From: W-Chloroflexi-9 sp045863195
GTDB taxonomy: Bacteria; Chloroflexota; Dehalococcoidia; UBA2979
Length of the DNA: 64,000 bases
Assembly (NCBI GenBank): GCA_045863195.1
Contig: BTUI01000004.1
Location: forward strand, 124,001-188,000
Reading direction: 5' to 3'
Part shown: positions 8,348 through 17,123 of the stretch, one piece after another
Layout: each line of letters begins with the position of its first letter
Position numbering within the stretch: position 1 is the stretch's first letter
Notes under the pieces: model-generated
What the model was told of the DNA's origin: nothing
The model's input: the letters and a program-made list of their open reading frames with translations, nothing else
The model's database searches: none
Translations under genes and position numbers: made by a program

Positions 8348-10284
8348 GCCTGCCCAGCCCATCGCTGGACGACCGCACGTTCCAGGACCTTGTGGACGAG
8401 GCGAAGCGTCGCATCCCGCAACTCGCGCCGGAGTGGACGGACCACAACGTCTCCGACCCGGGCGTGGCGCTCATCGAGCTCTTCGCGTGGATGACGGAGT
8501 CGCTGCTCTACCGGCTCAACCAGGTGCCGGACCGCCTCTACCTGAAGTTCCTCGAACTGATGGGCATCACGCTCTACCCGCCGAGCGCGGCCCGCACGAA
8601 CCTCACCTTCCGGCTCTCCGCGCCGCAGGAGGACGTGATCGTGGTGCCGGCCGGCACGGAGGTGGCCACGCTCCAGACCGCGAACACCTCCGCCACCGTG
8701 TTCCACACCGTCCGCGCGCTGGAGATGGGGCCGCCGAGGCTGATCGCGGCCCTCACCGGCACGGGCGGCACGGTGCACGCCTACTCCGACCGGCTGGAGG
8801 ACCTGCGCTTCGAGCGCACCGGCCTGACGGTGTTCCCCACGCTCCAGCCGGGTGACGCGACCTACTTCGGGTTCGAGCGCACGTTGCGCGACTGCATCCT
8901 CCGCCTCGACCTCGGCGCGACCGCTGACGGCGTCGGCGTGCGGCCGGAGGATCCGCCCGTGGTGTGGGAGGTGTCGTCCAACGACACGTGGATCCCGGCG
9001 GAGGTGCTGGAGGACAGCACCGGCGGACTGAACCGCGGCGGCACGGTCGAACTCCAGATCCCGGATGACCACGATGCGGTCACGCTGCACAACCGGCGCG
9101 CGTTCTGGGTGCGCCTCCGCCTCCTCGCCCCGCGCGAGGGCCAGCCGACCTACCGCCGGTCGCCAGAACTCCGCACGTTTGAGGCGACGACCGTGGGCGG
9201 CGCGGTGCCGGCGATGCACGGCGAGCGCGTGGGGCACGAGGTCCTCGGCATCTCCGACGGGCGTCCGGCGCAGGCGTTCGCCGTGCAGTTCGTGCCGGTG
9301 CTGCCTCGTGATCCCGGGCAGACGGTGGTCGTCCGCACGGTGGAGGGCGTGGAAGAGCGCTGGACGGAGATCGAGGACTTCGGGCGCTCCGGCCCGGAGG
9401 ACCGGCACTTCATCTGGGACAGCACCACCGGCGAGATCCGCTTCGGGCCCCGCATCCGCCAGCCCGACGGGAGCGAGCGCCAGCACGGCGCGGTCCCGCC
9501 CGAGCGCGCCGAGGTGAGCGTGACCGGCTACGTCTTTGGCGGCGGGCGTGAGGGGAACGTGGCGCCGAACCAGCTGACGGTGCTGCGCTCCGCGATCCCG
9601 TTCGTGGACACGGTGACGAACCGGCGTGCCGCGACCGGCGGCGTGGACGGGGAGACGGTGGAGCAGGTGAAGCAGCGCGGCCCGGCCTCGATCCGCTCGG
9701 GCCAGCGCGCGGTGACGGCCGCGGACTACGAACTGCTGGCCTACGAGGCGTCGCGCCAGGTGGGCCGCGCCCGCGCGCTGCCGCCCGCCGAGCCGGGCGG
9801 TCCGATCCGCCTGCTGCTGGTGCCGGGTGCGACCGTTTCCGGCGCGCGGACGGCGCTGGAGGACCTGCGCATCGCTGACCACCTCTTCACGGATGTATCC
9901 CAGGTGATCGAGCGGCACCGGCTGCTCGGCGTCTCGGTGGAGGTGGGCCCGCCGCGCTACCTCGGTGTCAGCGTGGTCGCGCGCGTGGAGGTACAGCCGG
10001 GGCGCGACGCGGAACTCACGCGCCAGCGCGCGCTGGAGGTGCTGTACCGCGACCTGGACCCGGTGACCGGCGGCCCGGACGGCAAGGGCTGGCCGTGGGA
10101 CCGCCCGCTGACGGTTCCCCACGTCTACGCGCTGCTCACCGCCGTGGACGGCGTGTCGCGGGTCCTCGATGTCCTGCTGTTCGAGGCGGACGAGACGACC
10201 GGCGAGCGGGCGCCCCAGGGGCTGCAGTTCCTGCCGCTGGAGCCGGACGCCCTCTGGTTCCCCGTGCGCCACATGGTGCTGTGA
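8344..10284 (+). CDS. Baseplate J-like wedge protein (Afp11-like)
   Basis: 646 residues from a GTG that overlaps the gp25 stop. The N-terminus (DDRTFQDLVDEAKRRIPQ, then DPGVALIELFAWMTESLLYRLN) is diagnostic of the baseplate J family. A beta-rich insertion follows (residues about 80-440), then a J core with NRRAATGGVDGET near residue 427 and a QRAVTAADYELLAYEASR helix typical of the family. Baseplate J proteins form the wedge ring and trigger contraction on target contact. Tail protein I follows 13 bases downstream. The protein appears full length. Confidence 0.94.
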   Translation: MSLPSPSLDDRTFQDLVDEAKRRIPQLAPEWTDHNVSDPGVALIELFAWMTESLLYRLNQVPDRLYLKFLELMGITLYPPSAARTNLTFRLSAPQEDVIVVPAGTEVATLQTANTSATVFHTVRALEMGPPRLIAALTGTGGTVHAYSDRLEDLRFERTGLTVFPTLQPGDATYFGFERTLRDCILRLDLGATADGVGVRPEDPPVVWEVSSNDTWIPAEVLEDSTGGLNRGGTVELQIPDDHDAVTLHNRRAFWVRLRLLAPREGQPTYRRSPELRTFEATTVGGAVPAMHGERVGHEVLGISDGRPAQAFAVQFVPVLPRDPGQTVVVRTVEGVEERWTEIEDFGRSGPEDRHFIWDSTTGEIRFGPRIRQPDGSERQHGAVPPERAEVSVTGYVFGGGREGNVAPNQLTVLRSAIPFVDTVTNRRAATGGVDGETVEQVKQRGPASIRSGQRAVTAADYELLAYEASRQVGRARALPPAEPGGPIRLLLVPGATVSGARTALEDLRIADHLFTDVSQVIERHRLLGVSVEVGPPRYLGVSVVARVEVQPGRDAELTRQRALEVLYRDLDPVTGGPDGKGWPWDRPLTVPHVYALLTAVDGVSRVLDVLLFEADETTGERAPQGLQFLPLEPDALWFPVRHMVL

Positions 10285-10297
10285 TGGCGGCACGCTG

Positions 10298-10864
10298 ATG
10301 CCCGGCTGGCTCGTTGACCAACTCCCCCGCGCGCTGGCGCACGACCGCTTCACGCGCCGCTTCGTCAGCATCTTCGAGTCGATGGGCGACGAGGTCCGCT
10401 CGCAGATCGACGCGCTTGAGTACTACGCGGACGTGGATAGCGCGCCGCCCGGCTTCGTGCGCTGGCTCGGCTCGTGGATCGGCCTCGACGTGGAGTCCAC
10501 GCTGCCGGAGGAGCGCCAGCGCGCGATCGTGCGGGTCGCCGGGCAGCAGTTCGGGTCGCGCGGCACCGCGTCCGGCCTGACGGCGTTGCTCGAGGCGGTC
10601 ACCGGCGCCGAGGTCCGCGTGGTGGACGGCGGCGGCGTATGGCGGACCGGCGAGGCGCCGCCCAACCCGGGGCGCATCCTCGTGCGGCTCAGCGACACCG
10701 GCGGGCTGGACGAACGGCACCTGCTGCGGCTGATCCAGTCCGAACTGCCGATCGGGATCACCTTCGAACTCCGGGTCGCCGACCGTACCGTCTCGCTGGA
10801 GGCGATGGCGCCGGCGGCGCCGCTGGCGCTGGACGAGATCGCCCCGCCGGAGCCTCAATCGTGA
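10298..10864 (+). CDS. Phage tail protein I-like baseplate protein (Afp12-like)
   Basis: 188 residues from the ATG at 10298; a GGCGG about eight bases upstream can serve as a weak ribosome site. The N-terminus MPGWLVDQLPRALA and the following helices (FVSIFESMGDEVRSQIDALE) with GFVRWLGSWIGLD at about residues 51-63 are characteristic of tail protein I, which connects the wedge to tail fibres. The middle part (GTASGLTALLEAVTGAEV) is also conserved in the family. The stop overlaps the next start as GTGA. It is the last recognisable structural baseplate gene of the cluster here. Confidence 0.85.
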   Translation: MPGWLVDQLPRALAHDRFTRRFVSIFESMGDEVRSQIDALEYYADVDSAPPGFVRWLGSWIGLDVESTLPEERQRAIVRVAGQQFGSRGTASGLTALLEAVTGAEVRVVDGGGVWRTGEAPPNPGRILVRLSDTGGLDERHLLRLIQSELPIGITFELRVADRTVSLEAMAPAAPLALDEIAPPEPQS

Positions 10865-12384
10865 CCCTTCCGACGATGGTGCAGTGCCCGCAGTGCGGCC
10901 GGAAGACGGAGGTCGCGCCCGGCGAGCAGCCGTTCTGCCGCGGCTGCGACTACCCGTTGTTCTGGGTGATGCCTCGCGCCCGTCCGGTGGAGCCGCAATC
11001 GCAGGAGGACGAAGCGCCGGTCGGGACGGTGCAGTGCGTGGTCTGCTACGCGCTGGTGCCGGTGACGCGGTCGCTGTGCGTCCGCTGTGGCCAGCCGGTG
11101 CAGCCGGTCGCCCCCCGCCAGCGCCGCCAGTGGTCCGAGCCGACGCCGGCCCCGGAGCCGATGACGCGGCGCCAGCGCATCGTGCGCGCGCTGATCTTCG
11201 GTGTGTTCGGCGTGATCTTCCTCTCGCTCTTCGCCGCGGCCGTCTTCTACTTCCTCTGGCCGAGGCACGACTGGGTGTTCGTTGACCTCGACTCCGGGGA
11301 GGCGTCCTGGGACGTCTCCGCCACGCAGGTCCGCGGCGTCCCCGTGATCGCGTATGTGAACGCGTCCGACCTGACCGTCCGGATCGTGGTGTGCGGCAAC
11401 GCCGCATGCGACCACGAGGTCAGCGCGGCGACCTACACGACGCTCGCAAGCCTCGGGCGGCAGGGGCAGGGCAACGGCACCTCCGTCGCCATCGGCGGCG
11501 ACGGTTACCCAATCGTCGCCTTCCGCGACGGTGACCGCGGCGCGCTGATGCTCGCGCATTGTGGCGACCCCAACTGCCGTGACCGAGGGCAGGTGAAGGT
11601 CGTCGAAGTCGACCCCGGCGATGGCAGCACCGAGGAGATCGATACCGGCCGTCAGCCCTCCATGGTGGTCGGTACGGACAACCTCCCCATCATCGCCTAC
11701 CACGATGCGGCGCGCGGTGCGCTGAAGATCGCGCATTGGGAAGTGCCCACCTGCGAGCAGGCGACGATCTCGATCCTCGACCGGACCGGCACGGAGGCGG
11801 CGGTCGGCCTGGAACCGGCGATCCGCATCGGCATGGACGGGCTGCCCGTGGTGGTGTTCCGCGACGATGAGCAGCAGGCGCTGAAGATGGCGCGCTGCGC
11901 CGACCAGGTCTGCACGCGGGCGGTCGTCTCCGTCCTCGTTGCCGAGGCCGGGCGGAATCCGGGACACGGTACGAGCATGGTGCTGGCGGCGGGCGGCATC
12001 CCCGTGGTGGTCTACAACGACTGGTCCGACAACGGCATCTGGATCGCCGTCTGTGCGGACGTGGCGTGCACCTCGGTCAGCCGCCAGCGCCTGGACCGGC
12101 CGGAGGACGGGACGTCCGCGGAGCCCTCGGTGACGCTGGACGGGCAGGGCCGGCCGATCGTCACGTACCGGCAGAAGTTGCCGGGCGACGAGCGTGCGAG
12201 CCGCATCCTGCGGATCGTGGAGTGTCACGACCTCGCGTGCGCGAAGCACAGCGGGCCGAAGGAAGTGGATGCGAACGGGCGCGTCGGCTACGTCTCGACG
12301 GTGATGTGGCTGCCAAACGGCGAGGTGGGCATCGCCTACGGGGACGCGACCGGCGGCGTCCTGAAGTTCGCGTTCCGCGACTAG
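10861..12384 (+). CDS. Zinc-ribbon, single-pass membrane protein with C-terminal propeller-like repeats
   Basis: 507 residues from the overlapping GTG; an ATG at 10876 is the alternative. Two CxxC...CxxC zinc ribbons occupy residues 9-29 and 59-76. A single membrane helix covers about 110-133 (LIFGVFGVIFLSLFAA). The rest is about seven copies of a roughly 55-residue repeat with the pattern (P)hhxYxDxxxxxLKhAxCxxxxC, for example VIAYVNASDLTVRIVVCGNA and VVVFRDDEQQALKMARC. Such repeats usually build a beta-propeller. Topology predicts the ribbons in the cytoplasm and the propeller outside. It is translationally coupled to tail protein I, so a role in anchoring the injection system to the membrane or sensing outside ligands is plausible but is inference. 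Confidence 0.75.
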   Translation: MTLPTMVQCPQCGRKTEVAPGEQPFCRGCDYPLFWVMPRARPVEPQSQEDEAPVGTVQCVVCYALVPVTRSLCVRCGQPVQPVAPRQRRQWSEPTPAPEPMTRRQRIVRALIFGVFGVIFLSLFAAAVFYFLWPRHDWVFVDLDSGEASWDVSATQVRGVPVIAYVNASDLTVRIVVCGNAACDHEVSAATYTTLASLGRQGQGNGTSVAIGGDGYPIVAFRDGDRGALMLAHCGDPNCRDRGQVKVVEVDPGDGSTEEIDTGRQPSMVVGTDNLPIIAYHDAARGALKIAHWEVPTCEQATISILDRTGTEAAVGLEPAIRIGMDGLPVVVFRDDEQQALKMARCADQVCTRAVVSVLVAEAGRNPGHGTSMVLAAGGIPVVVYNDWSDNGIWIAVCADVACTSVSRQRLDRPEDGTSAEPSVTLDGQGRPIVTYRQKLPGDERASRILRIVECHDLACAKHSGPKEVDANGRVGYVSTVMWLPNGEVGIAYGDATGGVLKFAFRD

Positions 12385-12387
12385 CCG

Positions 12388-14244
12388 CTACTTCGGCGGC
12401 CCGCCGCCGCCGTTTGCCGGGTTCGCGTCCATCGCCTGGATCTCATCGATCGTCCCGGGGCAGGAGACGCCCGGGGGGAGGTCCTGCAGCGAGGGCGGGC
12501 GCTGCCCCGGCGGTGCGTGGAACGCACGGCCGTCGACGCGTTCGAGGGTGATCGCGGGCGCGTCGCCCTCCAACTCCACGCCGGCTGAGATGTTGATCTC
12601 GCGCACGATGGAGTCGACGGGTGCGCGCAGCACCGTGCGGCCCACGTTCTGGACGGCGGCGCGGCAGGAGAGTTGCGCCGCCGCGATCGCCGCCTGTGCT
12701 TCCAGTAGCGCGAGTTCGTACTCCTGCTGCGCCTGCTGGTCCTGCTCCGAGAGCGCTGCAGCGAGGTCTGCCGCGGCCGCGTCGTCCGGCGGCTCCGTGA
12801 CCACGCCGCCCTGTGCCTCGACGAGGTCGCGCACCTGGTCCAGGAGCGCCGTCACCGATTGCAGCGTGGTGTTGGCCGCGCGGTAGTTCCCGTTCGCGTC
12901 CACAACGGCCTTCGCCGCCGGGTTCGTCGCCGCCTCCGTGGCGAGGCGCGCGGTGATCTCCGGGCCCAGCGGGTAGGACGGGCCGGCGCACTCCGGGCCG
13001 GGCGAGGTGGCACCGGCGCAGTAGATCGAGAGCGCTTCCGACAGCCCGGTGAGCGCGGTGCCGCTCACGGCGAGTGCGTTGTTGGCGGTGTCCAGCAACT
13101 GCTCCGCGAGCGCCTCCAGGAACTCGACCGGCGGGAGGTCTTCCGGTGGCGCGGCGAGGAGGGACTCCGCGTCGCCCAGCACCTTCTGCGTCTTGATGCC
13201 CTCGAGCGTGACGATCGCGCGCCGGAGTTCCAGTTGCGCCGCTTCCAGGGCGACGAGCGAGTCCGCCCGGTTGAGGGCGGCGAGGCGCTCGCCGGCGAGG
13301 ACGGTCTGGCCCACGCGCACGTCCACCGATTCCACCGTGCCCGGCACGCCGAACCCGATCGGGCCGGTGAGGTCCACTGGCTCCGGCTCCGGGCGCAGGA
13401 TCAGCGCGGCGACGACGATCGCGACCATCGGCAGAATGGCGCCGATGATCGTGAGGATGCGGCCACTCACCACGGGCAACTGATGCCACTGGCCCTCGGC
13501 GCGTGCGCCTTCCACGAACGGCTGTTGCTCCGCGCCGACCTCGTCCGCGCGGTCCTCGACGGTGGAGGCGACCACGTACGGGCGGATCACCCCCGAGCCG
13601 ATCAGCGGACGGCGCGCGCGGAGGATGAGCGGTACGCGTTCTTCGTGGTCGGTGGGAAGCGTGACCTCGGTCTGCGCGAGCTCGTATCGGATCAGGCTGG
13701 CGGGGTCGCTGGCGCTCAGGCGCACGGTCAGCGGGACGTTGCCGAGGTTCCTCGCGACGGCCTCCACCTGCACCCAGCGATGGCCGGTCGCCATCTGCGG
13801 CTCCAGGTGGAGCGACATCGCCGGCTGGGAGTTCACCACGACCGGCAGTTCCTGCGTGTAGGAGGAACTCGGGTCGGAGGTGGAGGTGATCTTCACGCCG
13901 ACCAGGTGCCGCCCGGCGAGCAACTGGCTCGCCGCCGGGACGTCCAGGGTCAGCGTGACCACGCCGGAGGTGTTCGGGAACAGCGGCAGGCGGGAGGGCG
14001 TGGCGGTGACCCATTCCGGCCGGATCGGATCGGCTGCGGGGCCCACGAGGTCGACCCGGAACTCGTCCACGATCGAGGTCGCGTTGAAGACCTCGACCTC
14101 CACGGTCGCCCGTTCGCCCAGCGTCAGCGCGAGGTGTTCCGGTTCAAGGTGGACCTGGAGCGCGGCGGTCGTCACGGGCCCTGCTTCGTCGCGTTCGAGG
14201 GCCGGGCAAGGCTCGGCCGGGGGACGTTCGATCCGCGCGATCAT
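12388..14244 (-). CDS. HlyD-like membrane fusion protein with N-terminal Ig-like domains
   Basis: 618 residues from the ATG at 14244; in-frame starts further upstream lack a better ribosome site. Residues about 25-240 are two beta-sandwich regions of the kind found in NEW1/CARDB-like extracellular proteins. A membrane helix lies at about 263-283 (ILTIIGAILPMVAIVVAAL). Next are a biotinyl-lipoyl half-motif (GTVESVDVRVGQTVLAGERL), long helical regions rich in Ala, Glu and Gln, and the second half-motif (VLRAPVDSIVREINISAG). This is the hairpin order of HlyD/RND adaptors. Here, however, a large domain precedes the membrane helix and no transporter partner is adjacent. It is convergent with the zinc-ribbon membrane gene and divergent from the DUF4157 gene, so a link to the injection system is likely but unproven. 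Confidence 0.7.
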   Translation of the reverse strand: MIARIERPPAEPCPALERDEAGPVTTAALQVHLEPEHLALTLGERATVEVEVFNATSIVDEFRVDLVGPAADPIRPEWVTATPSRLPLFPNTSGVVTLTLDVPAASQLLAGRHLVGVKITSTSDPSSSYTQELPVVVNSQPAMSLHLEPQMATGHRWVQVEAVARNLGNVPLTVRLSASDPASLIRYELAQTEVTLPTDHEERVPLILRARRPLIGSGVIRPYVVASTVEDRADEVGAEQQPFVEGARAEGQWHQLPVVSGRILTIIGAILPMVAIVVAALILRPEPEPVDLTGPIGFGVPGTVESVDVRVGQTVLAGERLAALNRADSLVALEAAQLELRRAIVTLEGIKTQKVLGDAESLLAAPPEDLPPVEFLEALAEQLLDTANNALAVSGTALTGLSEALSIYCAGATSPGPECAGPSYPLGPEITARLATEAATNPAAKAVVDANGNYRAANTTLQSVTALLDQVRDLVEAQGGVVTEPPDDAAAADLAAALSEQDQQAQQEYELALLEAQAAIAAAQLSCRAAVQNVGRTVLRAPVDSIVREINISAGVELEGDAPAITLERVDGRAFHAPPGQRPPSLQDLPPGVSCPGTIDEIQAMDANPANGGGGPPK

Positions 14245-14307
14245 AGCCCGTTCGGTCCCCACCCGCCGCGCGCCGCTGCGATAGAGTGAGGGCCCTGGAG
14301 GTTCCCC

Positions 14308-15111
14308 ATGCGCCAGCGAGATCGCCGTCCAGCCCACGACGCTCAGCCCGACCCATCAGTCGCTGCGGCCGCCGTGCCGCGCCTGACGCCGGGAGTGATG
14401 CGCTCCGCGGATATCGCCGCGATCCAGCAGGCAGCGGGCAACCGCGCCGCCCGGCGCGCCGCCGTGCAGCGCTCCGTGGACGTCGGCGCCGCCGATCACC
14501 CCTCGGAGGCGGAGGCCGACCGCGTCGCCCGCGACGTGGTCGCGAACCTCGACCAGGGCGCGCAGCGCTCCATGCCGGAGGAGGAGGAACTCCTCCAGGG
14601 CAAGCGGGACGAGTCCCTGCAGCGCAGCCCGGCTGACGAGAGCCTGCTGTCCGATGTCAGCGACGCCGACTACGACGAATCCCCCGAGGACCACAGCGAG
14701 GAGGATGCCTCCGACGCCGATGCGATGGTCGCGCGCCAGGCGGACGGCCCGGAGGTCGGCCGCGAGGGCGGCCAGACCTCGCACGAGACGGCGCAGGGCA
14801 TCAACCGCGCGAAGGGTGGCGGCCGGCCGCTGCCGGAGGGGTTGCGCGGGAAGATGGAGCAGGGCTTCGGCGCTGACTTCAGCCAGGTGCGCGTCCACGC
14901 GGACGGCGAGGCGCAGGCCCTGAACAAGAACGTGGGCGCGAAGGCGTTCACAACTGGCTCAGACATCTTCTTCGGCAAGAGCGGCTTCAACCCCGCCTCG
15001 TCGTCCGGGCAGGAACTGCTCGCCCACGAACTCACCCACGTGGTGCAGCAGGGCGCCGCGCGCAGCCTCGATGAGGGCGCGCACGCCGAGGGCGACGGCC
15101 ACCAGCACTAG
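14308..15111 (+). CDS. DUF4157 (eCIS core domain) protein with HELTH metallopeptidase-like motif
   Basis: 267 residues; GGAGG lies six bases before the ATG. Residues 38-55 carry IQQAAGNRAARRAAVQR. The HPSEAEADRVARDVV stretch that follows (residues 64-78) is the standard N-terminal signature of DUF4157 proteins. An acidic linker (residues 85-145) leads to the core domain at about 175-250, with FGADFSQVRVHAD, AFTTGSDIFFGK and LLAHELTHVVQQGA. HELTH (240-244) fits a zinc HExxH site. The family is strongly linked to extracellular contractile injection systems, where it occurs in or beside effectors. No toxin domain follows the core, so it could be a processing or assembly protease or a minimal effector. 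Confidence 0.88.
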   Translation: MRQRDRRPAHDAQPDPSVAAAAVPRLTPGVMRSADIAAIQQAAGNRAARRAAVQRSVDVGAADHPSEAEADRVARDVVANLDQGAQRSMPEEEELLQGKRDESLQRSPADESLLSDVSDADYDESPEDHSEEDASDADAMVARQADGPEVGREGGQTSHETAQGINRAKGGGRPLPEGLRGKMEQGFGADFSQVRVHADGEAQALNKNVGAKAFTTGSDIFFGKSGFNPASSSGQELLAHELTHVVQQGAARSLDEGAHAEGDGHQH

Positions 15112-15141
15112 GGCGGCGGCCGTTCGTCTGGCTCGGCGCGG

Positions 15142-17007
15142 CTAGGGCTTCGGCTTCGCGGCCTGCGGCCCGGCCGGGATGGTGGCACCGCCGTACTTCG
15201 CGAGCATCTGGGCCTTCGCGGCATCGTCCACCACGGGGGCGGAGATGTTCGCGTCCGGGCCGCTGGGCGCGGGCGCGCTGGGGCCGGCGCCGATCTTCTT
15301 CTTGAACTTGTCCCAGCCCGCCGACATCTTCATGCCGATCGTGGCCTGCTCCGTGCTCTGGCCGGTGTCCGTGGAGATCGCCTGCGCGAGCGAGGCGGGG
15401 TTGGAGGCGCCGCTCCGGACCGCCTCGTCGCTCATCCCGGTGGCAGCCTTCACGGTGGAGTTCAGCAGCGCGGACTCCTGCGCGTAGTCCTGCGTGTTCT
15501 GCATCGCCGCGGCCGGCGCGTACTGCGCGATCGCCGGGTCGATCTGCGCGAGGCGTTCGATCGCCTCGATGTCGCCCGCGCCGGCGGCGCGCCGCGTCGC
15601 CTGCACGTCTCGCGCCTGGCGTTCGTCCACCACGGTCTCGCCGATCGCCTGCCCGGCCTTCCACACCGCGGCCCCGCCGGCGAGCGCTCCGCCGACCGCC
15701 TGGCCACCCGGGATGATCGAGGCGAGGCCAGCGCCGGCGCTGAGGGTGTTGCCGACCGCGCTCGCGGCGGCGCGGTCGCTCTGTCGCTCCTTGGCGCGCA
15801 CCAACTGGTCCGCCATGCCAATGGCGGCGGTGCCCTGGCCGCCGGTGCGCTTCAGGTGCCCTTCGATCGCGATCGAGGCGTCATCCGCGCGGTCCTGCGC
15901 CTCGGACGACTTCACCGCGTCGCGCACGGCGGAGACGCCGCCCGTGATCGCGCTCAGGCCCGGCGTCACCGACCCCATGACGGCAGTCAGTCCCTCGCCG
16001 CCGGCCGCGCCCAGGGACGCCGCGATGCGGCCGCCACCCTCGATGGCCGAGGAGAGCCCGCCGACCATGCCGAGGCCCGCGTCCGTGCGCGCCTCGCCGG
16101 CCTGCTCCGAGAGCATGCCGGAGGTCGCCTTCTGCGCGGCGTTGCCGCTCGCGAGCGCAGCCGCCTGCGCGTCCAGTTCGCTCGCCTGCCCGAACTTCAG
16201 GCCACTGCCGACGATGCCGCCGACGCCGCCGACGAGGCCCGTGGAGCCGGTGTCCTTCAGGCCCTGGGTGGTCAATTTGTCGCCCTGGGTCGCGCCCGAG
16301 ACGTTCCCGCCGATGAACCCGCCGAGGCCGCCGACGCCGCTCTCCAGCACGCCCGACGTGGCGGTGGCAGCGATGCCGAGGTCGCTCGCCGTGCTCCCTG
16401 CACTCTGCGCGGCGGCCAGGTCGGGGCCACCGCCCGGTGCGCTGGCGGGCGACGCTGCGCCGCCACCGCCACCGCCACCGCCTCGCTTCGCGGCCTGCTC
16501 GGCCAGCACCCGAGATTCCTCGGACGGGCCGTGCTCGGCCTCGGAGCGGAGGCGGCGCGAGTCCATGACGAGGGCGGCGGTCTTGCTCTGGAGGCGGGCG
16601 GGGGCCAGATGGGCGGCGGAGGACTGCGCGAACGCGGCCTGGCGTCCCTCCCAGGCGGTGCCGGAGGCCTTCTGCGCCTTCTCGGCGGCGAGCGCCTGCT
16701 GCAGCTTCGCGCCTTCAGACTTGATGAACGCGGCGCGCTCCAGGTCCGGTGTCACTTCGCCCTGGCGGAGGCTCGCCGAAGCGTCGATGGCGCTCGATCG
16801 CCCTCGCTGGGGGAGGTTGTCCAGGTCCCACTCATCGTCCGGGTTGCGCTGTACGAGGCGCTGCACGGCCCGGTTGCCGGCGCTCTGCTGGAGACCCATC
16901 ACCGGGCTCGATGCCGTCGGGGACTCCGGGGCAGCCTGCCGCCGTACCGGGGCGTCCGGTTCCGGTGCGGGCGCGGCGAGGCGTTCGCGCTGACGTCGGT
17001 TGCCCAC
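15142..17007 (-). CDS. Ala/Gly-rich protein with eCIS-type N-terminal leader; candidate injection-system cargo
   Basis: 621 residues. The GTG start at 17007 is preceded by GGAGG at seven bases; the frame upstream belongs to the antisense shadow of the CoA-transferase gene. Residues 39-54 read LQQSAGNRAVQRLVQR, matching the motif at the same position in the neighbouring DUF4157 protein. After a charged helical part (65-185) comes a poly-Gly run (about 186-194), then long Ala/Gly-rich segments that could insert in membranes (for example LASIIPGGQAVGGALAGGAA near 440-460). The protein ends in a Pro/Ala/Lys tail. No enzyme domain is recognised. Pore-forming cargo or a tape-like component are possible. 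It converges on the DUF4157 gene with a 30-base gap. Confidence 0.7.
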   Translation of the reverse strand: MGNRRQRERLAAPAPEPDAPVRRQAAPESPTASSPVMGLQQSAGNRAVQRLVQRNPDDEWDLDNLPQRGRSSAIDASASLRQGEVTPDLERAAFIKSEGAKLQQALAAEKAQKASGTAWEGRQAAFAQSSAAHLAPARLQSKTAALVMDSRRLRSEAEHGPSEESRVLAEQAAKRGGGGGGGGAASPASAPGGGPDLAAAQSAGSTASDLGIAATATSGVLESGVGGLGGFIGGNVSGATQGDKLTTQGLKDTGSTGLVGGVGGIVGSGLKFGQASELDAQAAALASGNAAQKATSGMLSEQAGEARTDAGLGMVGGLSSAIEGGGRIAASLGAAGGEGLTAVMGSVTPGLSAITGGVSAVRDAVKSSEAQDRADDASIAIEGHLKRTGGQGTAAIGMADQLVRAKERQSDRAAASAVGNTLSAGAGLASIIPGGQAVGGALAGGAAVWKAGQAIGETVVDERQARDVQATRRAAGAGDIEAIERLAQIDPAIAQYAPAAAMQNTQDYAQESALLNSTVKAATGMSDEAVRSGASNPASLAQAISTDTGQSTEQATIGMKMSAGWDKFKKKIGAGPSAPAPSGPDANISAPVVDDAAKAQMLAKYGGATIPAGPQAAKPKP

Positions 17008-17123
17008 GGGGATCCTCCGATGGCCGCCATCGGGGCGGATGCGGTGATGTCGCGGGATCGTACGTCCGCCCCGGCGGCCTGTCGCCGGATCGAAGGTGCC
17101 AACCCTGATGCCCGGCGCATCGC

